The notes: generated from the letters alone by a model not told the origin. 64,000 nucleotides of DNA from JAAXHF01 sp963665955 (GCA_965231765.1 OZ246887.1:1488001-1552000); one strand, 5' to 3'. Shown: positions 34,293-44,314, counted from the stretch's first letter. A program made the numbers and translations.

Positions 34293-35726
34293 ATGACGCA
34301 GACGCTTGATCTGACTGCCCGCAAAACCAAGATTGTCTGCACGATTGGTCCGGCGACCGAATCTCCCGAGCAGCTCCAGGCCCTGCTCGAAGCCGGGATG
34401 AATGTCGCTCGGCTCAATTTTTCACACGGCAATCACGCGGAGCATGGGCAACGGATCGCTCATCTGCGCCGCTTGGCCGAGACGCTGGGCACTCCGCTCG
34501 CTATCCTGCAAGACTTGGCCGGCCCGAAAGTCCGGATTGGCGCTTTTGGCCAGGGTCCTATTGAGCTACGCACAGGGGATCATTTCACGCTGACGACACG
34601 GGCTATTGTTGGCACCCAACACGAGGTTTCCGTCTCGTATGACCTCCTGCCTCAGGAGGTCAAGCCCGGCGATGTTTTGCTGTTGGCCGACGGCAATCTC
34701 GAACTCGAAGTGCAACAGGTCAGTGAAAACGATATTCACTGCTGGGTCGTTGTCGGTGGTATACTCAGTGCCCAGAAGGGTGTGAACTGTCCATCTGGCC
34801 TGCTGAGTATGCCCATCCTCAATGAAAAAGACTTGCAGGATTTACGCTTCGGGGTGCAGCAAGGTGTTGACTATATTGGTCTGTCGTTTGTCCGTACAGC
34901 TGAAGAGGTGCGTACCGCCAAGCGAGCGATTGCCGCGTGCGGGAGTGAGACACCAGTCATTGCTAAAATTGAAACCCAAGCCGCACTGACCAATCTGGGC
35001 GAGATACTGAGTCTGGCCGATGGAATCATGATCGCTCGGGGAGATCTCGGTATTGAGACGCCTTTTGCTCGCGTGCCCCAAATTCAAAAGCAGCTCATTC
35101 AAGAGACAAATGCACAGGCCAAACCAATTATCACGGCTACCCATATGCTGGTGTCGATGGTCGATGCGCCACGGCCGACCCGAGCCGAAGTTGCAGATGT
35201 TGCCAATGCGGTTTTGGATGGCAGTGATGCCGTGATGTTGTCCGAAGAAACCGCCGTTGGCCAGTATCCAGTCCGGGCGGTTCAAACGATGGCAGCAATT
35301 GCGCAGGAAGCCGAAAAGACAGCTGAGCAAACAACAGTTCGGCCGACCGAGTGGGGTGATGCCCCTACTCATACCACTACCCCCGAAGTTGATGCCATGG
35401 CCGAGGCTGCGTGTCGTATTGCAGCAGCACTTCGAGTGGCTACTATTGCGACAGTGACCGTGTCTGGATTTACCGCCTTGAGTATCGCCAAGTACCGTCC
35501 ATCGCAACCCATCGTCGCTATGACCCCACGTCCGGGAACCTACCGACGCTTAGCCCTCGTTCGCGGCGTCACCCCGCTCTTACTGCCGACGGAGACGGAA
35601 GACCGAGAAGAGATGGTCCAGGCGTCCAAGGCTCTCTTACGTCGCCATGGTTTAGAAGGACGGAAAGTCGTAATTGTGTCTTTTATCTCAGCAGAGCAAC
35701 GTCTGTTGACGACCGACGTCTTATAG
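34293..35726 (+). CDS. pyk: Pyruvate kinase
   Basis: 477 residues, normal length. It converts phosphoenolpyruvate and ADP to pyruvate and ATP, the last step of glycolysis. 'KIVCTIGPATESPEQL' starts the barrel, 'NVARLNFSHGNH' binds the nucleotide, 'VIAKIETQAA' has the catalytic Lys-Ile-Glu, and 'GIMIARGDLGIE' carries the metal Asp. 'PIITATHMLVSM' departs from the usual ATQMLESM. The C-terminal domain (from ~residue 360) shows no clear fructose-1,6-bisphosphate loop. GGAG lies upstream of ATG. Single gene, followed by a palindromic repeat. Confidence 0.95.
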   Translation: MTQTLDLTARKTKIVCTIGPATESPEQLQALLEAGMNVARLNFSHGNHAEHGQRIAHLRRLAETLGTPLAILQDLAGPKVRIGAFGQGPIELRTGDHFTLTTRAIVGTQHEVSVSYDLLPQEVKPGDVLLLADGNLELEVQQVSENDIHCWVVVGGILSAQKGVNCPSGLLSMPILNEKDLQDLRFGVQQGVDYIGLSFVRTAEEVRTAKRAIAACGSETPVIAKIETQAALTNLGEILSLADGIMIARGDLGIETPFARVPQIQKQLIQETNAQAKPIITATHMLVSMVDAPRPTRAEVADVANAVLDGSDAVMLSEETAVGQYPVRAVQTMAAIAQEAEKTAEQTTVRPTEWGDAPTHTTTPEVDAMAEAACRIAAALRVATIATVTVSGFTALSIAKYRPSQPIVAMTPRPGTYRRLALVRGVTPLLLPTETEDREEMVQASKALLRRHGLEGRKVVIVSFISAEQRLLTTDVL

Positions 35727-35744
35727 GAATCCTATCGGTCCAGT

Positions 35745-35768
35745 TCCCTCTCCTTCCAGGGAGAGGGA
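35745..35768. repeat. Dispersed palindrome TCCCTCTCC...GGAGAGGGA
   Basis: Nine-base arms and a six-base loop between the converging pyk and nadE genes. Same family as 13652-13678 and 56939-56962. Confidence 0.65.
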
Positions 35769-35805
35769 GAAAACAGACATCCGCCAAGGGGCACAACGAG
35801 ATTCT

Positions 35806-37839
35806 CTACTCTTCTTCTGAATCTGTATCCAACTCGGCCAGCCACGCTGCGGCCTGGGCATCGCTCGGCATGCGCCAGTCTCCACGCGGCGACAGACTCA
35901 CAGAACCAACCTTTGGTCCGTCTGGCAGGCACGAGCGTTTGTACTGGTTGGCAAAAAAGCGCTTGAGAAAGAGGCGCAGCCACCGGCGGACCTCTTCTTG
36001 CGTATAGGGACGAGAAAATTTGGCTTGGCAAGCCAAGTAGACAATCTTTGCTGGAGTCGTCCCATAGCGCAAAAAGTGAAACAAAAAGAAATCATGCAGT
36101 TCGTACGGACCAATGATATCTTCCGTCTCTTGGACAATTTCCCCAGCCTGATTGGTGGGTAAGAGTTCGGGAGAGATGGGCGTGTCTACCACCGCTCGCA
36201 GTGTCTCGCGGACAGCCCCGCTAAACTCATGTTCAGCCGCCCAGGCAACTAAAAATCGGACCAAGGTTTTAGGGATGCTGACGTTCGGATTGTACATGCT
36301 CATGTGATCAGCATTATAGGTTGCCCAGCCCAGTGCCAGTTCAGACAGATCACCCGTGCCAATCACAAAAGCCGTATTCATCAAAATGCTGGTCCGCATC
36401 CGGGCTTGGACATTCTCAAAAATAAGATCGTGCCGCGCTTCAAGCGGCAGCTGCCTGAGGCGTTCACTCAAGGCTTCCACACTCAGCCCGTCGAGCGTGA
36501 TACCAAAAGGGCTATGCCCGAGCGTCCGCATTTCATCCAGACACAGTTGGCGAATATCTATCTCACGACTCGACACCCCAAGATGGCTCATCAAGTCGGT
36601 TGCATTCTGTTTGGTGCCTTGGGTCGTGCCGTAGCCGGGCATGGTCAGGGCCTGGATGTGCTGGCGCGGCATCCCGATCGTATCCGCGGTGCGACACGTC
36701 ACCAGCAGAGCCAGGGTCGAGTCCAGGCCGCCCGACACCCCGATCGCCACCGGCGGGGTGTTGAGGTGGCGCAGACGCGCGCCCAGACCTGCAACCTGGA
36801 TGCGAAAGATCTCTTCGCAGCGTTCGCGCAGATCGTCCTGCCCGGCCGGGACAAAGGGCTGGGCCTCAACCCGTCGTGCCAGGCGGGCCGGGGCCGGACG
36901 TGGGGCACGGGCAAACGGCTGGCGCCGCAGGGGCGGCAACCCGGGGGCGCGGGCGTCGTGAAAACTGCCCATCCGCAGCCGGTCGGCGTGCAAGCGTTCG
37001 AGATCGACATCGGCCACGCACAGCGCCGAGTCCTGGCCAAAGGGCCCGGACTCGGCCAGCAGGGCGCCATTCTCGGCAATCAGGCAGTGGCCGCCAAAGG
37101 CCAGATCGGTGCTGGATTCCCCACCGCCGCAGGCGCTGTAGACATAGGCGGCAATACACCGGGCGGCCTGGCCGGTCACCAGCTGGCAACGGTAGGCAGC
37201 CTTGCTCGTTCCTTCATTGCTGCCCGATAGATTGACCAGCACAGTTGCCCCCTCAAGAGCCTGGCGCGAACTGGGCGGCTGCGGCACCCATAGATCCTCA
37301 CAGATCTCAACGCCAACCACGAGGCGCTGCCAACCGTCGGCGACAAACACGAGGTCATTGCCAAACGGGACCGAGCGGCCGAACAGGCTGAGGTCCGCGC
37401 GCGGGGCGGCCGCAGCCGGAGCAAACCAGCGGCGCTCGTAGAATTCCCGGTAGGTAGGCAAAAAAGACTTGGGCACGATGCCCAGCAGCGCGCCCTGAGA
37501 GATGACGGCTGCGCAGTTAAACAGCTGTCCCTCGACGGCCAACGGGAGGCCGACCAGGACGAGCCCCGAAAACCGCTCGGCGGTGTGCCCGATGAGGTCT
37601 TCCAGAGCATTCAGCGCGGCCTGCTGCAGGGTCTGATGGTGAAACAGGTCGGCACAGGTATAGCCGGTCAGACACAGCTCGGGAAAAACCAGGACGGCGA
37701 CATCCTGGTCCCGGGCGCGTTCCATCATGGCCAGAATACGCTGGGTATTAAAGCCACAGTCGGCAACCCGGACGGACGGCGAAGCCGCCGCGACCCGGAC
37801 AAATCCAAACCCGGCGCTGTCTATTACCGACAAAAACAC
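35806..37839 (-). CDS. nadE: Glutamine-dependent NAD(+) synthetase
   Basis: 677 residues in the usual two-domain form. The N-terminal nitrilase-like glutaminase shows the E-K-C triad in 'VLVFPELCLTGY', 'VPKSFLPTYREFYE' and 'VVGVEICEDLWVP'. The C-terminal synthetase shows the PP-loop 'IGVSGGLDSTLALL' and 'GTGDLSELALGWATYN'. It makes NAD from deamido-NAD, ATP and glutamine in the cytoplasm. The start appears to be GTG. G+C content changes abruptly inside the gene: one 60-base line at 36541 has 30 G/C, another at 36901 has 49. The protein reads intact across the change. Confidence 0.95.
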   Translation of the reverse strand: MFLSVIDSAGFGFVRVAAASPSVRVADCGFNTQRILAMMERARDQDVAVLVFPELCLTGYTCADLFHHQTLQQAALNALEDLIGHTAERFSGLVLVGLPLAVEGQLFNCAAVISQGALLGIVPKSFLPTYREFYERRWFAPAAAAPRADLSLFGRSVPFGNDLVFVADGWQRLVVGVEICEDLWVPQPPSSRQALEGATVLVNLSGSNEGTSKAAYRCQLVTGQAARCIAAYVYSACGGGESSTDLAFGGHCLIAENGALLAESGPFGQDSALCVADVDLERLHADRLRMGSFHDARAPGLPPLRRQPFARAPRPAPARLARRVEAQPFVPAGQDDLRERCEEIFRIQVAGLGARLRHLNTPPVAIGVSGGLDSTLALLVTCRTADTIGMPRQHIQALTMPGYGTTQGTKQNATDLMSHLGVSSREIDIRQLCLDEMRTLGHSPFGITLDGLSVEALSERLRQLPLEARHDLIFENVQARMRTSILMNTAFVIGTGDLSELALGWATYNADHMSMYNPNVSIPKTLVRFLVAWAAEHEFSGAVRETLRAVVDTPISPELLPTNQAGEIVQETEDIIGPYELHDFFLFHFLRYGTTPAKIVYLACQAKFSRPYTQEEVRRWLRLFLKRFFANQYKRSCLPDGPKVGSVSLSPRGDWRMPSDAQAAAWLAELDTDSEEE

Positions 37840-38025
37840 CCTCCGTTTTGCTGGGGATGGTGTGGGAGATTGTTAGCTATTATTTCCAGGGATGCCATCG
37901 GACGCTCGAAGAGAGAAGAGGATTATTGGCGAGATAGCTCGGGTTGGTGGCGAGCTTAGCGGTTCGCTCTATTTGCTGGTCATTAAGGTATTCCCCCCGT
38001 ACGATTTCTTGTCAGACCGTCAGGG

Positions 38026-38940
38026 TTACTGCTCATCGTCTCCCTGTATCTCTTCGGACTGTTCATCGTAGCCAGGGTCAGGCCCCTCCGCTGGCTCAAC
38101 GGTCACTTCGATAGTATCGGGTCCATATTTCTCAGCCAGAAATCTTTCTCGGTAGAGGTAATAGGCTTCATCACAGACCTTTGCCGTATAGTACGCGTTA
38201 AAACCACCACCTACGCCTGCACCAACAACCGGAACAGTTTGAGCCAACTTCGCCTTGGTGAGACGTATACCTAGCGCCTTTGAGATTTGTTGGATGATCT
38301 TTACAAAGGTGTGCCCCTCAAGAGCCTTCCATGTTCTCCTTTTGGCGACATCTTGAGCGATTCTTACAAGTTGGGCCATTGCAACTTCTTTTGCTGCATC
38401 CTTTGGGCTGGAAGCTAAGCCCAGTACATTCATGGCGAACAAGCGTTCTTGTTGTGAAGAAACGTCAAAGCCGTAATACGTGGCATATTCGCCGACCGCC
38501 CGGAGGTTCAGAGCCACGAGGGCCGGGATGTCAACAGCAATTCCAGGGAGACCGGCAGCACCTGTAGTCGTCCCCTCTACAAGCGCCACACCCTTGTACT
38601 TTGCGGCGAGCCAGCCAACCACTTTATCAACATCCTCTAGGTCGAGAGAGAAGATATCGGAACGTTCATGAATATCATGGCCGGCGGTACGAAACTCCTC
38701 ATAAATAGCTTCCGGTCTTACCGACCACTGAGCAACGTCATTCGAGACATTAACAATGCCTCCGATGGCCTTTTTTATCGCGTCGCCTAAGACGGGGATT
38801 TCCATAATGAAATCACCGGCTTTATCGAGGGGCCGGCTTATTACTCGCATGGCTTGGTCAGACCACGTAAGTTCTGGAGTCTTCCATTCGTGAATTTGCT
38901 CAAGGGCGCGACGTTCGTAGGCTGATGATTGCTTGGTCAT
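38026..38940 (-). CDS. EcsC family protein
   Basis: 304 residues from the ATG with AAGGA eight bases upstream. The beginning SSAYERRALEQIHEWK and the glycine-rich 'ALVEGTTTGAAGLPGIAVD' are landmarks of the EcsC family, named for the third gene of the Bacillus ecs operon. Hydrophobic stretches exist but no clear transmembrane segment; the C-terminal 30 residues are acidic. The role of the family is poorly known. Single gene between nadE and fxsA, all on the minus strand. Confidence 0.85.
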   Translation of the reverse strand: MTKQSSAYERRALEQIHEWKTPELTWSDQAMRVISRPLDKAGDFIMEIPVLGDAIKKAIGGIVNVSNDVAQWSVRPEAIYEEFRTAGHDIHERSDIFSLDLEDVDKVVGWLAAKYKGVALVEGTTTGAAGLPGIAVDIPALVALNLRAVGEYATYYGFDVSSQQERLFAMNVLGLASSPKDAAKEVAMAQLVRIAQDVAKRRTWKALEGHTFVKIIQQISKALGIRLTKAKLAQTVPVVGAGVGGGFNAYYTAKVCDEAYYLYRERFLAEKYGPDTIEVTVEPAEGPDPGYDEQSEEIQGDDEQ

Positions 38941-39015
38941 ATCCTTGTCCTTCAAGAGTTCTTGATAAAGAACCCCACTTCGATTTCAGCGTAGGGGTAC
39001 TCACTTATCCTTGGA

Positions 39016-39417
39016 TCAGGATAAACGGTCGAAATGGACCTCAATATGCGTCGACTGGACACGTTTTTCGAGGGCGCGGCGGATAGACAGCTTGAGGGCG
39101 CTACGGGTGGGCGGAAACAGGAGGCCCAGACCAACGACATCGGTCAAGACGCCGGGCGTAATCAGCAGTAAGCCTGCGGCCAGAATCAGGACCCCGTCAA
39201 TCAATTCATTCGCCGGCGTCACGCCCCGCTGCAACTCGCTCTGAATCTTCTGCCACGTCCGCCAGCCTTCGAGACGAGCCAAGTACGCTCCAGCCATTCC
39301 CGTTCCCAGGACAACGAGAATAGTCAGCCCCGCCCCCAGATAGCTGCCAACAGTGATGAGGAGATACAGTTCGATCAGGGGAATGAGGGTGAAGAGCAAA
39401 AAGAGACGGAAGAACAT
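39016..39417 (-). CDS. fxsA: FxsA family membrane protein
   Basis: 133 residues with three to four membrane helices. 'LIPLIELYLLITVGSYLGA' and 'GVLILAAGLLLITPGVLTD' are family hallmarks. FxsA of E. coli (a small inner-membrane protein) was found as a suppressor of phage T7 exclusion by the F plasmid; its normal role is unknown. The C-terminal 35 residues are cytosolic and basic. Probably a single gene. Confidence 0.9.
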   Translation of the reverse strand: MFFRLFLLFTLIPLIELYLLITVGSYLGAGLTILVVLGTGMAGAYLARLEGWRTWQKIQSELQRGVTPANELIDGVLILAAGLLLITPGVLTDVVGLGLLFPPTRSALKLSIRRALEKRVQSTHIEVHFDRLS

Positions 39418-39573
39418 ACGCCTAGTGAAACAAAAGACAAGTCAAAAGTCAAAGGTTGTTTTGATTTCTCTTCATGCCGCGAGTTGATAAACAGGCAACC
39501 CACAACGGAGTGGCAGTCTGGGCCAGAATGTGTAAAAACACAACGGAGATCTTGCGTGATGGAGGTGGTTGCG

Positions 39574-40296
39574 ATGCCCCAGGCTCGGGCCGTGCTATTT
39601 GACTTTGGTGGGACGCTTTTTGACTATGAAACCCTCGCCCCAGGTGAACGGCATGTTCTGACCTCTCTCGCCCGCTGGGCAGGTATTGAAGCTGACGAGG
39701 GTCATGTTCGTCGTACCTATCGGGTAGCCCTGAAGCGCGTATTTTACGAATATTTGCCGCGCCCGTATTACCTGCACGGCGACCTGTTTGGTGAGGTCTT
39801 GCACGCTCTGGCAAAAGAATACGGTGTGACACTGAGCGCTGACTTGCTCGCTCGCTATCGGGCAGCCCAGTTTGAACGGCGTGCCCAAGATTTTACCCTG
39901 CGAGACGGCGTCCGTGAGACGTTGGAGCAACTCCGCAGCCAGGGGTTTCACCTGGGCATTGTCAGCAATATCGATAATGACCACTTTTCCCATATGATGG
40001 AGCTCAGCCGGCTTGAGCCATATTTTGACTCGCTGTTGACTAGCGAACAGGCGCAGTCGTGCAAACCCGACGCGGGTATCTTTCGCGAAGCATTACGCCG
40101 GGCGGGCTGCAAGCCTAGCGAAGCATTTTTTGTGGGCGACTCTGTCCAGCAGGATATTGCCGGGGCCAACCAGCTTGGACTGCGCTCGGTCTTGATTTGG
40201 TCGCGCGATGACCAGGCGCCGCCAGACTGCGGTCCGCGTCCACGGCACGTTATTCGCAAAATTCCAGACTTGCTGACACTCATTCTTCAGCAATAA
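39574..40296 (+). CDS. HAD-superfamily hydrolase
   Basis: 240 residues from the ATG after GGAGGTGG. HAD motif I is DFGGTLFD, with the nucleophile Asp and, at +2, Gly where acid/base Asp is usual; motif II is in 'LGIVSNIDND', motif III Lys in 'SCKPDAGIF' and motif IV in 'FFVGDSVQQDIAGA'. The helical cap lies between motif I and II. Gly in place of the second Asp is seen in some HAD proteins and may change the reaction. It precedes the AsmA-like gene by 22 bases and may be cotranscribed. Confidence 0.9.
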   Translation: MPQARAVLFDFGGTLFDYETLAPGERHVLTSLARWAGIEADEGHVRRTYRVALKRVFYEYLPRPYYLHGDLFGEVLHALAKEYGVTLSADLLARYRAAQFERRAQDFTLRDGVRETLEQLRSQGFHLGIVSNIDNDHFSHMMELSRLEPYFDSLLTSEQAQSCKPDAGIFREALRRAGCKPSEAFFVGDSVQQDIAGANQLGLRSVLIWSRDDQAPPDCGPRPRHVIRKIPDLLTLILQQ

Positions 40297-40318
40297 GAAA
40301 CGACACAAAAGGTTTCAC

Positions 40319-43036
40319 ATGCGCAAGCTGATTCTCTTTGGCCTTGTTTTTTTGCTTGTTGTAGGCGGCCTGGTCGGCTTTGCCTTGTATAATCTCAACG
40401 GCCTGGTCAAGCAGAATAAAGATCAGCTCTTGGCTCAAGCGGAGCAGGCGCTAGGACGTAAAGTCCAGGTCGGAGAAATCGGGTTCACCTTTTGGGGCGG
40501 GATTGGAGCTCGGCTACAAAACTTTGCCTTGGCCGATGATCCATCGTTTTCTTCAGACAATTTTGTTCAGGCCGCAGACCTGCAAGTCAACGTCAAATTC
40601 ATGCCCCTGCTCAATCAAGAGATCGAGGTCAAACGGGTTATCCTGCATGACCCAGTCATCCGGGTGATTCGCAACGCTCAGGGCGTCTTTAACTTTGCCA
40701 GCCTGTCTGGAGGGGATACACCAGACACGCCGCCGGATGCCTCAGATACCACGGAGTCGAGCGGCTCAGAGGCTCTTCCACTTTTAGTCGCCTTGGTAAA
40801 TATCACCAACGGAGATATCCGTTATACCGATCGACAGGAAAACACCGAGCTGCGTGTCAGCCAGCTCGATCTCAAGGTCGAGGATCTGAGCTTTGACAAA
40901 CCGTTGAGTCTCACCCTCGCCGCGGCCATCGTGTCCGACCGGCAGAACGTGCAATTGGACGGCACATTTGGCCCCTTAGGAAAAAAGATTCAAGTAGAGA
41001 CCCTCGCTATTGATGGTCGCATCACGCTCGATCCGCTTGATATTGCCGCTGTGCAGAAAGCGTTACCGCAAGTGGCCGAGGCTATTCCGCCAGGACTCGG
41101 TATATCTGGTCCGGTGCGTATCAGCAGTCAGCTGTCAGGGACAGCAGGAGCATTGATGCTGTCTGATTTACAGCTCACAGCGTCTCTATTTGCGTCGAGC
41201 GAACCAAATGTGAAAGTGACAGGCGATGTCGGTCCGGTTGGTACGGATATAGATGCTTTAGCGTTGAATACCGATATTGCGTTTGGGCCAGTCGGCTTGC
41301 CACAGCTACTCGCATTTGCTCCTGTAGCTGAAAATCTACCGCCCGAGCTGAGCGCTGACGGTCCCGCTTTTGTGAACGCCCATGTTGAGGGCAGCCTGAA
41401 AAATCTGGTCCTCACCGCAACCGTCGAAGCAACGGAGAGCAGCATTCAATTTGCTGATCAGTTTCTGAAACCCCGGAGCACTCGGATGGTCTTGTCCGCC
41501 GACGCCCGGATGACGCCGGAAACGGTTGCCTTGCAACAGGCCCAAATTCAGCTGCACACACTTGAGCTGACGGGTAGCGGCGATATCACGCTCGGCGATA
41601 CCTTGGGTGTCGACTTGCAGCTGGATTCAAACGCCGTAGACCTGACTGGTTGGCAAGACATATTGCCGCAGCTGGAAGAGTTTTCCCCGACCGGGCAGAT
41701 GGAGCTGCATGCACATGTCAAAGGGGATGTGGGAGAAGAGCAGCTGCCTGACATCACCGGTACGTTTGACCTGCGCCAGGTCAGTGCCAGCTTCGCCCAA
41801 CTGCCCCAACCGATAAGCGATCTCAATACGGATATTACCTTTACTGGCCAAGGTGCCGAACTGAAAAACACCTCAGCCCGGATTGGCAAATCTGTCTTAC
41901 AGTTAGCCGTTCGCATTGCCCGTTTTATGCCGCTGGATGCGACCTATACGTTTACCTCACCTGAATTATGGCTGGCAGACGTCCAGGCCAGCAACGGCGC
42001 TGAGGCGTCTAGCGACGTCCTCAAAGCGCTGAAGAGCGCAGGCATGGCACGTATGGAAAACGAGCAGCTGGCGTTCAGCGGTACGCTCTCATCCGCCCAA
42101 GGCAGGCTGGTAAATATTGACTATACGGACTTCCAGACCACACTGTCTCTGCTCAACGAAATTGCAAAAATTGATAGTGTAAGCCTGCAAACGCTGGGCG
42201 GCTCAGTCAAGGCATCGGGTCAATATGATATGGGCGCGACGCCGCCACAGTTTCAAGTCACTTCTCAAATCTCAGATATTGAACTGGGCGAAGTGTTCCG
42301 CGCCCAAATGATCAACGCCCTCCAATATGTACGAGGTAAAGCTAATTTTAACCTGGACTTGGCGGGCGGCGGCGAGGACTGGGAAGCTATAAAACCGACT
42401 TTGCAAGGCCAAGGGAAATTTGAGGTCAATCAAGGCGCGTTAGTGGATCTGAATATTGCTGACGAGGTGCTGTCAAACATCACCGGTATTCCCGGCCTGA
42501 CCAGCATTGTGTCCCAAAAGGTGCGCAAAAAGTATCCAGCTATTTGGGGCAGCACAGATACCGAATTTGCTGATTTGGGAAGTCAGTTGACCTTTCGCGA
42601 AGGAAAAATTCTGCTCGACGGCGTGTACCTGAATGCAGCCGATTACGCTACCCGAGGCGATGGTTGGCTCGATTATGACCAACAGATTGATTTCCACGGA
42701 CAGATTATTCTGGCCCAAAATCTCTCAAAAGACATCCAAGACAATGTGAAAGTGGCAAAATATATCAGCAACACACAAGGCCGGGTCGCTATCCCCTTTG
42801 CCCTCAGTGGCACTTTACCTGAGGCAAAACCACTGCCAGACATTGCCACCTTGACCCGTCAGGTCCAGCAAGGTGCGGTGCAAAAAGGCATCGAAGCAGT
42901 CCAGAAAAAAGTATTGGACAAAATTTTGCCTTCGACATCACTGTTAGGCGGAGAGACAGATACTGCAGGCGAATCGTCGCCGCCAAAGCCCGAGGATCTG
43001 CTCAAAGAGGGCCTGAAGAGCTTGTTTGGCCGCTAG
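40319..43036 (+). CDS. AsmA family protein
   Basis: 905 residues. One membrane helix (residues ~5-25) is followed by a large periplasmic part. The opening 'LLAQAEQALGRKVQVGEIGF' and the later 'FNLDLAGGGEDW' and 'LQGQGKFEVNQGALVDLNI' are typical AsmA elements. Members form long beta-groove structures that move or shield lipids between the two membranes of Gram-negative cells. Consistent with lpxD next door, convergent. The start lacks a strong ribosome site but fits the helix. Confidence 0.9.
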   Translation: MRKLILFGLVFLLVVGGLVGFALYNLNGLVKQNKDQLLAQAEQALGRKVQVGEIGFTFWGGIGARLQNFALADDPSFSSDNFVQAADLQVNVKFMPLLNQEIEVKRVILHDPVIRVIRNAQGVFNFASLSGGDTPDTPPDASDTTESSGSEALPLLVALVNITNGDIRYTDRQENTELRVSQLDLKVEDLSFDKPLSLTLAAAIVSDRQNVQLDGTFGPLGKKIQVETLAIDGRITLDPLDIAAVQKALPQVAEAIPPGLGISGPVRISSQLSGTAGALMLSDLQLTASLFASSEPNVKVTGDVGPVGTDIDALALNTDIAFGPVGLPQLLAFAPVAENLPPELSADGPAFVNAHVEGSLKNLVLTATVEATESSIQFADQFLKPRSTRMVLSADARMTPETVALQQAQIQLHTLELTGSGDITLGDTLGVDLQLDSNAVDLTGWQDILPQLEEFSPTGQMELHAHVKGDVGEEQLPDITGTFDLRQVSASFAQLPQPISDLNTDITFTGQGAELKNTSARIGKSVLQLAVRIARFMPLDATYTFTSPELWLADVQASNGAEASSDVLKALKSAGMARMENEQLAFSGTLSSAQGRLVNIDYTDFQTTLSLLNEIAKIDSVSLQTLGGSVKASGQYDMGATPPQFQVTSQISDIELGEVFRAQMINALQYVRGKANFNLDLAGGGEDWEAIKPTLQGQGKFEVNQGALVDLNIADEVLSNITGIPGLTSIVSQKVRKKYPAIWGSTDTEFADLGSQLTFREGKILLDGVYLNAADYATRGDGWLDYDQQIDFHGQIILAQNLSKDIQDNVKVAKYISNTQGRVAIPFALSGTLPEAKPLPDIATLTRQVQQGAVQKGIEAVQKKVLDKILPSTSLLGGETDTAGESSPPKPEDLLKEGLKSLFGR

Positions 43037-43080
43037 AGCAATCCTTCATTTTCGGAGGAAGAGGGGTTCGCAAACCGCCC

Positions 43081-44115
43081 CTACTCGGCGGTCTCGTGCT
43101 TGCCCAAAAGCCGTTCCAGAGCCTGCTCTAAACGACGCACCCGACGGATAAGAGCCGGGAGCTTTGGCAAGGCTGCTGAGTAGCGGCGCCAGGAGAAAAT
43201 ATCAACCGCAGGATAGCCACCAATCGTGCTATTGGCCGGTACATCGTTGGGAATCCCACTCTTGGCCGCAACCTGGGTCTTTTCGCCTACCGTCAAATGG
43301 CCAGCAGCCCCGACCTGGCCTCCCATTTGTACTCCAGCCCCTATTGTGGTGCTGCCAGACAGTCCGACCTGAGCTGCTAAGAGCGCCCCTTCTCCGATAT
43401 CACAGCCGTGCGCAATCATGACCAGATTATCGATTTTTGCGCCACGGCGGACATAGGTGGCTCCTAGTGTCGCCCGATCAATCGTCGAATTCGTCCCCAC
43501 TTCGACCTCATCCTCAAGGATGACATGGCCGGTCTGAGGATTTGGCACTACGGTTCCATCTGGGAGCGGCACATAACCAAAGCCGTCCCCACCGATCACC
43601 ACCCCGCTTTGCAGCACAACTCGGTCCCCAATCAACGTCCCCTCACGGACAACAACGCCAGTATGAGCCGTAAAATTGTGGCCGATAGTGACATACGGAT
43701 AAATCACGACATGGGCGGCAAGCCGCGCCCCATCGCCGATCACCACCTTCTCTCCAACAACACTATACGGTCCAATCGAGGCATACGCCCCAATCTGGGC
43801 TGACGAGGCAATGACCGCTGTGGGATGAATCCCTTCGGGTGGCACATAGGGCGGATAAAACCAGCCCAAAATCTGCGATAGGGCAAAGGCAGGATTTGCA
43901 ACACGTAAGGAGGGCAGAACAATATCAGGGCCTGTTTCGGACAGGAGAACAGCAGAGGCTTGTGTCGAGGAGAGTTTTGCCGCGTATTTTTTATTGGTCA
44001 GAAACGTCAAATCTCCCGGGCCAGCGTTCTCAATACCCTTCACCCCGTCAATCTCAATCTCTCCGTCGCCGTGTACCTCACAGCCCAAGCGGTGTGCGAT
44101 CTCAGCAAGTTTCAT
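43081..44115 (-). CDS. lpxD: UDP-3-O-acylglucosamine N-acyltransferase
   Basis: 344 residues. It adds the N-linked hydroxyacyl chain in lipid A synthesis in the cytoplasm. The N-terminal domain with 'DGVKGIENAGPGDLTFLTNK' binds uridine; the left-handed beta-helix runs from ~residue 100 with repeated hexapeptides. The catalytic His is in 'VMIAHGCDIGEG'. 'VIGGDGFGYVPLPDG' and 'GGQVGAAGHLTVGEKTQVAA' are further LpxD marks. Alone rather than in the common bamA-skp-lpxD-fabZ cluster. Four decamer repeats lie just upstream of the start. Confidence 0.95.
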   Translation of the reverse strand: MKLAEIAHRLGCEVHGDGEIEIDGVKGIENAGPGDLTFLTNKKYAAKLSSTQASAVLLSETGPDIVLPSLRVANPAFALSQILGWFYPPYVPPEGIHPTAVIASSAQIGAYASIGPYSVVGEKVVIGDGARLAAHVVIYPYVTIGHNFTAHTGVVVREGTLIGDRVVLQSGVVIGGDGFGYVPLPDGTVVPNPQTGHVILEDEVEVGTNSTIDRATLGATYVRRGAKIDNLVMIAHGCDIGEGALLAAQVGLSGSTTIGAGVQMGGQVGAAGHLTVGEKTQVAAKSGIPNDVPANSTIGGYPAVDIFSWRRYSAALPKLPALIRRVRRLEQALERLLGKHETAE

Positions 44116-44130
44116 CAGGTCTATCCTTTC

Positions 44131-44170
44131 CGCAGGTGTCCGCAGGTGTCTGCGAGTGTCTGCAAGCGTC
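44131..44170. repeat. Four tandem imperfect decamers upstream of lpxD
   Basis: CGCAGGTGTC twice exactly, then TGCGAGTGTC and TGCAAGCGTC, with a further partial copy. The array starts 16 bases before the lpxD ATG on its upstream side, so length changes could affect its expression. Confidence 0.7.
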
Positions 44171-44314
44171 TACAAGTTCTGCTAATCCCGCGCGGGGTCA
44201 AATCCGTGCCAGCCCGTTTTCCTATCCACAGCGCGGCCATATCTAGCAGAGTCCGCAGCAAACCACTATGCTAGCCAGTGTCGCCCCAATATGGCTACAA
44301 AATATGATGATACG

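Noticed and set aside
36304..37230. 308-codon plus-strand open frame
   Set aside because: It is antisense to nadE in the G+C-rich block, where stops are rare in all frames; the nadE motifs decide for the minus strand.
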